This document shows positions 26,421 to 32,673 of a stretch of DNA of 32,673 nt, in pieces. Source of the DNA: Bacteroidota bacterium. GTDB lineage: Bacteria > Bacteroidota > Ignavibacteria > UBA10030 > UBA6906. Every line of letters begins with the position of its first letter. The first letter of the stretch is position 1. Location of the stretch: contig JAHBUR010000038.1 in assembly GCA_019637975.1 (NCBI GenBank), positions 1 to 32,673 of the forward strand, read 5' to 3'. The translations under genes and the position numbers were made by a program. The notes beneath the pieces were generated by a model that saw only the letters and a list, made by a program, of their open reading frames with translations, was not told the origin of the DNA and did no database searches.

Positions 26421-27197
26421 CTATTCGGAGAGAACGAAATAGGTGAACAGACCGAGGCTTATTTGCGTGGCGGCGAGGGCTATCCCTGCAGCCGTATCAA
26501 GCCGGTTCACTTCGGATAGTTGGGCCGGATCGCCGTTTCTGATGTACTGACCGTACAGATTGTCGGCTCTGACTTTGAAATATGCCGACGCAGCGCCGGC
26601 GACGATTGTGGTTGCACCCGTAATATAGAGCCGCAGAGATCCGGTTCCTTCACCGGTTTCATCATTCAGGGCTGTTTCGTCCGAATCGTGCTGCCATTGC
26701 CTCTTCAATTGTGCCGTTATGATTCCCTGCTTTGCTGAAGCGAGGTCGATTGTCGTTTCCTCAAACCCGGGTCTCCGTAGTTTCAGCGACGGGTGCTCAG
26801 TCTTGAGAACAAGCGGGGTTGTGCCCAATACTGAGTCTTTTACGGTTACTTCGGCCCCGCTCGGCGTCGTTACAATAAGGACTTTTCTTTCGAAAGTGTA
26901 CGAAAACTCCCGGGTCGTGCCTTCTTCAATAGTGAGGGAATCTAAAATCGGGTCACTAAGCCAACTTTCGACATCCGGCGAAACAATGCGGAGGTGATAA
27001 AAGCCGGGCGTGGAAGCATAATTCAGAAGCGGAGTCGTTCCGACACTGTCGCCGTTCAGAAATACGTACGCCCCTTCGATATTGGCAAGAATGGTAACTG
27101 TGGTGTGTGGAGGAAGCGGCACTTCCAGACTATCGGGCTGTTGAGCCAGTGACGCTCCGGCCGGGAGGAGAAGAAGTAACAACACTTTTGCTATCAC
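26421..27197 (-). CDS. PEGA-domain envelope protein
   Basis: A signal peptide (VIAKVLLLLLLPAGASLAQ) is followed by two PEGA-like segments: TTVTILANIEGAYVFLNGDS with VGTTPLLNYASTPG (about 35-75) and VLIVTTPSGAEVTVKDSVLG with TTPLVLKTEHPSLKLRRPG (about 103-145). Near the C-terminus two hydrophobic helices (about 190-208 and 232-256) suggest membrane anchoring. PEGA domains are surface or periplasmic modules of unknown detail. The frame extends to 27281, but the GTG at 27197 preceded by GGGAGG gives a proper signal peptide and lies 10 bases after the PQQ-propeller stop. It is the last gene of the envelope operon. Confidence 0.75.
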   Translation of the reverse strand: MIAKVLLLLLLPAGASLAQQPDSLEVPLPPHTTVTILANIEGAYVFLNGDSVGTTPLLNYASTPGFYHLRIVSPDVESWLSDPILDSLTIEEGTTREFSYTFERKVLIVTTPSGAEVTVKDSVLGTTPLVLKTEHPSLKLRRPGFEETTIDLASAKQGIITAQLKRQWQHDSDETALNDETGEGTGSLRLYITGATTIVAGAASAYFKVRADNLYGQYIRNGDPAQLSEVNRLDTAAGIALAATQISLGLFTYFVLSE

Positions 27198-27207
27198 GAC
27201 GCCTCCC

Positions 27208-28362
27208 TCAGTTCTGTTCTTTTGAAGTAAAGGCAAGCAGAAGCTTGTCATCTGTTGAAACAAAGACTTTTCCTCCGGCAACGGCAGGCGAGGTTTTGAC
27301 TCTGCCTTTTAGAGTCTCCTTCCACAGAATGGCCCCGGTTGTCGTCTGCACGGCATACAGCTCTTTCTTCAGCGTTCCGACATAGGCAACATCACCCGAG
27401 ACAACTGCCGAGGAGTTGATGACACTGTTGAGTTCCGTCCTCCAAGCCACCGAGCCGTCACGCACGTTCAGGGCGTACAGTGTGCCCGCCGTTGTTCCGA
27501 TCAGGACGAGATGTTGAGGGAAGGAGGGAGTGGCGTAAATTGGCGCGCCCGCATCGAACTGCCACAGCACGTTGCCGGTTTGGCTGTTCAGGGCGGAGAA
27601 CGTACCGGTACTGTTGCCGCAAAACAGCGTGCCGTTGCTGACTGCAGGGGCGGCAAAAACAGAAGCACCGGTGTTGTAACTCCATTGTTCCGCTCCATTC
27701 TTTGCGTCAAGCGCGTAGATGCTGCCGTCTTCAGCCCCGAAGATCACGAGGGCTCCGTCAACGGTTGCCGAGGAACGAATGCCCTTGCGCGTGGAATTAT
27801 CGGGAAGCCGGAACCGCCAATCGTGCTCGCCCGTTTCCTTGTCAACGCAGAAGAAGACGCCGCTCGTGTTGCCGAAGTAGAGTCTGTTGTTGAGAAAGAG
27901 GGGAGTGACTTCGAGGTCGCCGAATTCCTTTTTCCAGAGATATTTTCCTTCGAGCAAATCGTACGCAACGAGTGACTCGCGTGAGTTCGCAATGGCGATA
28001 TACACGACATTGCCATCAACAGCGGGCGAGCCTTTGATTGCATCGCCGATGTTGAGCCAGCCGATGCGCTTTCCGGTTTCAGCATCGATGCCGTGCAGTT
28101 CGCCGCGCAGGTTGGTAACGAGCACAACATTCCCGATCACGAGCGGCGAGCCTGAACCCATGCCGCTTGTAATGTCATGCTGCCAGGCGAGTGTCAAAGG
28201 GGGTTGCACACTTTGTTCAGCCACATTCGTCCTGCCGGGAGTTCCGCCGAACATTCCCCAACTGTCATTCCCGGCTTTGAATGGAGGGGGAATCCGCAAC
28301 CCTCCGCACCCTATGGCAAGGAAGAGAAGAACAACAAGAGTATAGTGCAACAACTTCGTCAT
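27208..28362 (-). CDS. PQQ-like (BamB-type) beta-propeller lipoprotein
   Basis: A lipoprotein signal ends at LAIGC (lipobox, Cys19). The rest is an eight-bladed propeller of PQQ repeats: GSGSPLVIGNVVLVTNLRGE, LHGIDAETGKRIGWLNIGDA, FFCVDKETGEHDWRF, IYALDAKNGAEQWSYNTGAS and YAVQTTTGAILWKETLKG. BamB, the outer membrane assembly lipoprotein, has this form and a length near 390; this one has 384. Because it follows an Omp85-type protein it may help in outer membrane assembly, though PQQ propellers are used widely. The ATG at 28362 overlaps the previous stop by one base (TGATG). Confidence 0.82.
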   Translation of the reverse strand: MTKLLHYTLVVLLFLAIGCGGLRIPPPFKAGNDSWGMFGGTPGRTNVAEQSVQPPLTLAWQHDITSGMGSGSPLVIGNVVLVTNLRGELHGIDAETGKRIGWLNIGDAIKGSPAVDGNVVYIAIANSRESLVAYDLLEGKYLWKKEFGDLEVTPLFLNNRLYFGNTSGVFFCVDKETGEHDWRFRLPDNSTRKGIRSSATVDGALVIFGAEDGSIYALDAKNGAEQWSYNTGASVFAAPAVSNGTLFCGNSTGTFSALNSQTGNVLWQFDAGAPIYATPSFPQHLVLIGTTAGTLYALNVRDGSVAWRTELNSVINSSAVVSGDVAYVGTLKKELYAVQTTTGAILWKETLKGRVKTSPAVAGGKVFVSTDDKLLLAFTSKEQN

Positions 28363-31226
28363 CAGAAATCCCATCCAAAAAAGAACTGCTGGAACAAACC
28401 GTCTTGCAACCTGCCGAAATTCCGTTCAATCCGCTTGCCGATGTCGTAGCGGAGAACGAGCACGCCGCCGAAATTCATCCGCAGCCCGCCGCCGATGCTG
28501 CCGAGTGTTTCGGTGTACTTGTCGTCCCACGCGCTGCCCGCATCAAAGAACAACGCCCCGCGGATGGAGGAGAACACAATTCCCCCGAACGGAAACTGCA
28601 ATCCTACCGCATCAATGAACGGGAAGCGTAGCTCGTGGCTGGTGAGCCAGAGTTTTTCTCCGCGGATTCCCCAGCGCGGCCAGCCGCGCAAATCCCAACT
28701 TCCCCCCATCACAAAACGGCGTGCCTCTTTGCCGCCATTGTACCAGAGCCAGAAGCGCGACGCAAACGCGCTGCGCTGTGAAAGCCGTTCGTAATTTCTA
28801 TAGTCGAAGATGACGGAATAGTAGTTGGCGTTGGAGTACTGGATATCCGACGTATAAGCAAGCGTCAGGCTGAAGCGGCTGCCGTCGAGCGGGCCGCTGG
28901 GTCCCCACAAGGAATTATCGTGCACGAACGCAACGGAATTGGAAAGAAACAGCGCCTTTCTGTCTTCAAGCCGCAGGTCGGCATCTTTGTTCGAGTTGCT
29001 GAGACTGACGGATGCTTCGACGCGTTGGAATTTCGTGAGCGGATAGCTGAGCGCGAAGTAGCCGCCGAACACCCGCTCATAGTAAAACTCATCCCTGTCC
29101 GTCAGGTCATAGCGGCGGCCGGTGAAGCGGTAGATGCCGTACGCAAAGCTCGTCCGTTGCTTCAGCGAGAAGCGTGAGATGGCAATATTGAAACTCGATA
29201 GCAACTCATCCTGCGACTGGGCTGTATTGTAAAGGAGGAAGTAGTACTGATCGTTTCCGAGAACATCACTCAGCGCAACCGCCGCGCCGCCCGATGTGCC
29301 GAACACCGGGTCGGTGGAAATGGCGCTTTGCGCGATATCGAGACTGTAGTCGCCTTCATATCTGTACCGTTTCACCTCCGATGTAGCAACAATTGACTGC
29401 GCTTCCCAGGGCTTCTCTTTATTGTAGAGATCGATGAGGGCGACCGTTGCCGAGGTGTCGGCAATCGAGCGGACATCCTTGATCATGCGAATCTGGAAGC
29501 TGAACCGTTCGAACGCCGTGAACACCAGATCGCCGTTGGAAGTCCATGCCGGATCGAATGCGGCGGTGGTGAAATGTGTCAGTTTCGTGATTGAACGATA
29601 ACCGCCGGTAAACGGCTTGCTCATATCCATCAGCCACACGTTTTGTGCGCCGCCGTTGTCGCAGGTGAATGCGAGCTTCGAGCCATCCTTCGACCATGCA
29701 GGGGAGAGGTAGCTGTCCGGCCCGTAGGTCAGATAATCGATTGCCCCGGTTTCAACATCATACAAGAACAGATTGTATTTGTTCTTCATCCCGAACGGAG
29801 TCCGGTCCGAGGCGAAGGCAATCTTCTTTCCGTCGGGCGACCATGCCGGGTCGCGGTCGTCGTAGTAATCGTTGGTGAGTTTGCGGAGTTCTTTCGTTCC
29901 GGTGTTGATTATGTAGAGATTGTTGTTGCCCGACTTGTCAATCGAAGAAAACGCAATCTGCTTTCCGTCGGGCGACCATGATGTTGACCCGATGCTCACC
30001 AGTGATTTGAACCGGAACGTCTCCACGAGTTCCTGTTCCTTCACATCATAAAGATGGATAGCATCGTTCTCGCCGCTTTTGGTGACAAACGCGAGCATTC
30101 CGGATTTCGAAATATCGATTTTTCCGCGAAGCAGATGAAACGCTTCGAACTCGTCCGTTTTCTCCCCCTGAACAACATTTTCCGCCGGTTCCTGCGCCCA
30201 CGCCTTCTCCGAATATCCCTCTCTCATATTGGAAGGGAGGGGCGGCTCCAGCGATTTCCGGTAGATGCCCGAATAGCCGGTTTTATTTCCGATGAAATAG
30301 ACGTCACGCACGGTGTCGTGCTCGAACACGACGGGCTTCGAGTTGAACCCATCCACCACAATCGGAGTGGCGATTTTGCTGGGGGAATCTTCCACGGCGT
30401 AGAGCGGGTAGTATTGCTTCTTCAGAGCGTACAGCCACTCTTCGTCGAACTCCTTATAGTTCTTGCCGATGGTCAGTTTGAGAACGTTGCTGAAGGAGTT
30501 GTCTTTCCAGAAATTCTCCAACAGAAGAAGAATCTTCTCTTCCCCGTAATTTTGGGCGATGTACTGCAACGCGTTCTGCCCTTCTTTATACATCAGGAAC
30601 GAGCCGTAGATGCGATCCATATCGTTCAACCCGACAACAATGCCGCTGAGTGTTGCGTCGCGCATCACCATATCCGCCTGCGTATCCCAATGGGTCGACC
30701 AATACTCGGCAAGCCCTTCGGTGAACCAGAGGGGAGGCATGCGGTCCTGCGCCTTCCGGTGGTCGGACATGACACGCGAGATTTTGCTGTACATGAACAC
30801 ATGCACCAGCTCGTGCCGGATGACGTGACGGAACTGCGCCGTCGAGCCATCGGAGGGGATAACGACCCGGCCTTTCAGGAATTCGAAAAACCCGCCGACT
30901 CCTTCGGGAATGAACCCGCCGGTGGTGTTGGTTTGCTGGAAGTGGAGATGCGAGCTGTAGAAAATGAGGGGAACACGCTGGTTGAGCGAGTGGTTGAAGC
31001 GCGGCTCAAGCTCTTTGTACGCCTCCTCGGCGAAGAACGCGCCCCGCTCGGCAAGCTCCTTCATTTCGGGATAGTAGTAGATGTCGAAACGCTCGGTTTT
31101 GAGGACGTGCCATTCGAAATCGGTGTACTGGACTTTGTTGCGCCCGAAGTAGAAAAACTGCGCGTACGCATCCACGGCGGTCACGCCGAGCAGAACAAAG
31201 AGCAAAGAACGAAACAGCAATGTCAT
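28362..31226 (-). CDS. MA-type metallopeptidase - TolB-like propeller - Omp85 barrel fusion
   Basis: A signal peptide ([20 protein letters not shown], cleavage near YAQ) leads a 954-residue protein. Residues about 40-290 form a gluzincin domain with the zinc motif HELVH (138-142) and the distal ligand in [12 protein letters not shown]. About 400-580 carry TolB/WD40-like repeats such as [28 protein letters not shown] and [15 protein letters not shown]. About 670-954 are a bacterial surface antigen (Omp85) barrel ending in FGWDF. So protease, propeller and outer membrane barrel are in one chain. The catalytic motif is complete, so it is probably active in the periplasm or at the surface; the substrate is unknown. 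The frame extends to a TTG at 31259; the ATG at 31226 gives the better signal peptide. Confidence 0.85.
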   Translation of the reverse strand: MTLLFRSLLFVLLGVTAVDAYAQFFYFGRNKVQYTDFEWHVLKTERFDIYYYPEMKELAERGAFFAEEAYKELEPRFNHSLNQRVPLIFYSSHLHFQQTNTTGGFIPEGVGGFFEFLKGRVVIPSDGSTAQFRHVIRHELVHVFMYSKISRVMSDHRKAQDRMPPLWFTEGLAEYWSTHWDTQADMVMRDATLSGIVVGLNDMDRIYGSFLMYKEGQNALQYIAQNYGEEKILLLLENFWKDNSFSNVLKLTIGKNYKEFDEEWLYALKKQYYPLYAVEDSPSKIATPIVVDGFNSKPVVFEHDTVRDVYFIGNKTGYSGIYRKSLEPPLPSNMREGYSEKAWAQEPAENVVQGEKTDEFEAFHLLRGKIDISKSGMLAFVTKSGENDAIHLYDVKEQELVETFRFKSLVSIGSTSWSPDGKQIAFSSIDKSGNNNLYIINTGTKELRKLTNDYYDDRDPAWSPDGKKIAFASDRTPFGMKNKYNLFLYDVETGAIDYLTYGPDSYLSPAWSKDGSKLAFTCDNGGAQNVWLMDMSKPFTGGYRSITKLTHFTTAAFDPAWTSNGDLVFTAFERFSFQIRMIKDVRSIADTSATVALIDLYNKEKPWEAQSIVATSEVKRYRYEGDYSLDIAQSAISTDPVFGTSGGAAVALSDVLGNDQYYFLLYNTAQSQDELLSSFNIAISRFSLKQRTSFAYGIYRFTGRRYDLTDRDEFYYERVFGGYFALSYPLTKFQRVEASVSLSNSNKDADLRLEDRKALFLSNSVAFVHDNSLWGPSGPLDGSRFSLTLAYTSDIQYSNANYYSVIFDYRNYERLSQRSAFASRFWLWYNGGKEARRFVMGGSWDLRGWPRWGIRGEKLWLTSHELRFPFIDAVGLQFPFGGIVFSSIRGALFFDAGSAWDDKYTETLGSIGGGLRMNFGGVLVLRYDIGKRIERNFGRLQDGLFQQFFFGWDF

Positions 31227-31244
31227 CGCAGACCCATCAATCGA

Positions 31245-31257
31245 GCCGCAGTGCGGC
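31245..31257. repeat. 13-base palindrome upstream of the MA-peptidase gene
   Basis: GCCGCAGTGCGGC is a near-perfect palindrome around a single central base pair (GCCGCA / TGCGGC), 18 bases before the ATG at 31226. It lies in the probable leader of that gene and between it and intI. Confidence 0.4.
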
Positions 31258-31372
31258 AAATGCTTCCGGGGAGTTATGTTCTATATGATGGTGAGTGTTG
31301 CTGTAAGATGATACCGAGAAGGGGGGAGAGTTGCAAGGAAGGATGTCAGGTTCTACAGGCCGGACTGCGCGT

Positions 31373-31398
31373 CCAATGCGCAAGGGATGCCGCATTGG
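31373..31398. promoter_or_regulatory. Inverted repeat directly upstream of the intI promoter
   Basis: CCAATGCG (31373-31380) and CGCATTGG (31391-31398) form a perfect 8-bp inverted repeat with a 10-base centre, ending two bases before the -35 box. It looks like a dimeric regulator site. It is not the LexA box (CTGT-N8-ACAG) that controls many proteobacterial intI genes. Confidence 0.5.
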
Positions 31399-31400
31399 TC

Positions 31401-31429
31401 TTGACTCTGCCTGCGTTTTTTGTTTCATT
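31401..31429 (+). promoter_or_regulatory. Probable promoter of intI
   Basis: TTGACT (31401-31406), 17 bases, TTCATT (31424-31429). The -35 is good and the -10 moderate. A start near 31436 leaves a leader of about 43 bases to the ATG at 31479. Confidence 0.5.
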
Positions 31430-31478
31430 GGAGCGTCACCTGACAGGAACCGAAACCCCAATTTCGCAGAGAGTTCCC

Positions 31479-32513
31479 ATGACACAGTCAACCGCCCCCC
31501 AGGACAGACACCCCGTGCCGCAAGCCGGGTTTGTTGCACCTCCCGCGCCCCGCGGCGCACCGAAGCTCATTGACTCTTTGCGTATCACACTCCGCACGAA
31601 ACATTACAGCCGGAGAACCGAGGACGCTTACTGCATCTGGGTTGCGCGCTACTGTCGCTTCCACAATCTTCGCCATCCTTCAGAGCTTTCCGAGCTGCAT
31701 ATCAACGCGTTCCTGACGCATCTCGCGACGGAGGGACATGTCAGCGCCTCGACACAGAACCAGGCGCTTTGCGCACTGCTGTTCCTGTACAAGAACGTGC
31801 TTGGGCGCGAGGTTGGAGCGCTCGGCAATGTGATACGGGCACGCAAACCGAAACGCCTGCCCGTTGTTCTTTCGCGCGAAGAGGTAAAAGCCGTGCTGCG
31901 CGAACTGGAGGATGACAAACGCTTGATGGCGGCCTTAATGTACGGCGGAGGGTTGCGGTTGACGGAGTGCATCACGCTTCGCGTGCAGGATATTGACTTT
32001 GCACGAAAGGAGATTACCGTGCGGGGAGGAAAAGGCGCCAAGGACCGTGTGACGATCCTTCCGGATTCGGAGAAGGCACCGTTGAAGGAGCATCTCGGCA
32101 GGGTGAAGCTGATTCATGAGCGAGATATACGCGAGGGGTGGGGACGCGTGTTGTTGCCCGATGCACTGGCCCGGAAATACCCGAATGCGGCGCATGAATG
32201 GCGGTGGCAATGGATATTCCCGCAGACACACAGATGGTGCAATGCCCGAACGGGAGAACAGGGGCGGCATCATGCCGACGAATCGATTATCCAGCGGGCA
32301 TTCAAGCAGGCGGTGCAGAAAACAAAGATGACAAAGAGGGCGACCTGTCATACGCTCCGCCATTCGTTTGCGACACATTTGCTGGAAGCAGGGTATGACA
32401 TTCGCACCGTGCAGGAACTGTTGGGGCACACGGACGTACGGACAACGATGATTTATACACATGTGCTGAATCGCGGCGGCCGTGGCGTGCAAAGCCCTGC
32501 GGACACACTGTGA
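31479..32513 (+). CDS. intI: Integron integrase (IntI-type tyrosine recombinase)
   Basis: Tyrosine recombinase that captures and shuffles gene cassettes. The N-terminal SAM-like DNA-binding domain (about 28-115) has [20 protein letters not shown]. Catalytic residues are all present: Arg160 (GGGLRLTEC), Lys185 (GGKGAKD), His291 and Arg294 ([13 protein letters not shown]), His317 (LLGHTDV) and the nucleophile Tyr326 (TTMIYTHVL). Between about 210 and 275 lies the extra segment that separates integron integrases from Xer[31 protein letters not shown]. Length 344 against about 320-340 usual. The frame is open far upstream (to 30054), but that part is antisense to the peptidase gene; the ATG at 31479 is the first sensible start. 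The N-terminus is Pro/Ala/Gln-rich and may be longer than usual. Confidence 0.93.
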   Translation: MTQSTAPQDRHPVPQAGFVAPPAPRGAPKLIDSLRITLRTKHYSRRTEDAYCIWVARYCRFHNLRHPSELSELHINAFLTHLATEGHVSASTQNQALCALLFLYKNVLGREVGALGNVIRARKPKRLPVVLSREEVKAVLRELEDDKRLMAALMYGGGLRLTECITLRVQDIDFARKEITVRGGKGAKDRVTILPDSEKAPLKEHLGRVKLIHERDIREGWGRVLLPDALARKYPNAAHEWRWQWIFPQTHRWCNARTGEQGRHHADESIIQRAFKQAVQKTKMTKRATCHTLRHSFATHLLEAGYDIRTVQELLGHTDVRTTMIYTHVLNRGGRGVQSPADTL

Positions 32514-32518
32514 CTCCG

Positions 32519-32551
32519 GCGCGTGTTATGCGGAAACCCGATAACACGCGC
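32519..32551 (+). repeat. Strong hairpin just after intI
   Basis: GCGCGTGTTAT (32519-32529) pairs perfectly with ATAACACGCGC (32541-32551). Inside, CGG and CCG pair after one bulged G, giving about 14 bp with a 4-base loop. It starts 5 bases after the intI stop. No T-tract follows, so it is not a standard terminator. GTT lies in the left arm and AAC in the right, the reverse of an attC site. Confidence 0.6.
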
Positions 32552-32557
32552 AAGGGC

Positions 32558-32652
32558 ACTCTCGAGAGTCTGCAACATATTGGGGCATGGGGAGTTAATG
32601 GAGAGAACCGATATGGGTTCGGAACAATCAGACAAGCGGTAATGTGTATTAC
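32558..32652. other. Hairpin-rich tail after intI, possible start of a recombination site
   Basis: Three more symmetric elements follow in the last 115 bases: the 12-base palindrome ACTCTCGAGAGT (32558-32569), GAACC/GGTTC (32605-32609 and 32616-32620), and GTAAT/ATTAC (32639-32643 and 32648-32652). No clear GTTRRRY core site was found, so attI is not called. No gene fits here. Confidence 0.35.
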
Positions 32653-32673
32653 ACGTAAACAACATAAACAGTA

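Noticed and set aside
30054..31478. The long plus-strand extension in front of intI, which would make an 819-residue protein
   Set aside because: It is antisense to the MA-peptidase gene and has no recognisable domain; integron integrases are about 340 residues and a good start lies at 31479.
32519..32551. An integron attC site just after intI
   Set aside because: attC needs an AAC-containing box on the left and a GTT-containing box on the right; this hairpin has the reverse order on both strands.
32519..32557. A rho-independent terminator after intI
   Set aside because: The stem is strong but the following bases (AAGGGC) contain no T-tract.

Overview
The window reads as a chromosomal segment of a Gram-negative bacterium of the Bacteroidota / Chlorobiota / Ignavibacteriota (FCB) assemblage, most like an Ignavibacteria-type genome. 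The inference rests on several genes together: a DUF3276 (PUR-alpha-like) protein, a PorZ-like type IX secretion propeller with a C-terminal sorting domain, several Omp85-type barrels, a DUF3109 protein and a type 2 isopentenyl-diphosphate isomerase. Base composition looks moderately GC-rich, a visual impression only. No rRNA, tRNA or CRISPR array was seen.

Layout. Bases 183-6461 are transcribed rightward: glycine decarboxylase gcvP with an intrinsic terminator, a short single-POTRA Omp85 protein, rsmE, an orphan sorting-domain remnant and a YegP/DUF1508 protein. From about 6.65 to 31.2 kb everything is leftward. In order of transcription these are: (a) 31.2-26.4 kb, an envelope operon of a MA-peptidase/TolB-propeller/Omp85 fusion, a PQQ-propeller lipoprotein and a PEGA protein; (b) 26.3-20.5 kb, a Crp/Fnr regulator behind a near-consensus promoter, a PHP phosphoesterase, ribH, the PorZ-like protein, a radical SAM protein and DUF3276, closed by a hairpin terminator; (c) 20.4-12.8 kb, the classic yceD-rpmF-plsX-fabH-fabD-(DUF3109)-fabG-acpP-fabF-rnc operon, again with a clear promoter; (d) 12.7-12.1 kb, a scar of a truncated YCF48-like gene and a decayed copy of the gcvP 5' end, both associated with a repeated leader sequence; (e) 12.0-6.65 kb, an idi2-prenyl synthase-HPr-enzyme I-PGI/PMI operon with translational coupling, ending in an unannotated 31-residue membrane peptide.

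The right edge (31.4-32.5 kb, rightward) carries an integron-type tyrosine recombinase (IntI) with its own promoter, an upstream inverted repeat, and a hairpin-rich tail that runs off the window. The gene upstream of intI is an envelope gene and not a cassette array, so any cassettes would lie beyond the right end. This is the most interesting feature. Next come the gcvP-derived repeat family at 12 kb, the coupling of PTS phosphocarriers to isoprenoid synthesis, and the small membrane ORF.

Three recurrent promoter-like sites (TTGAYT, 17 bp, TATMTT) were found at the heads of operons (b), (c) and (e), which supports the operon divisions. All protein identifications are by motif recognition; no database search was run.
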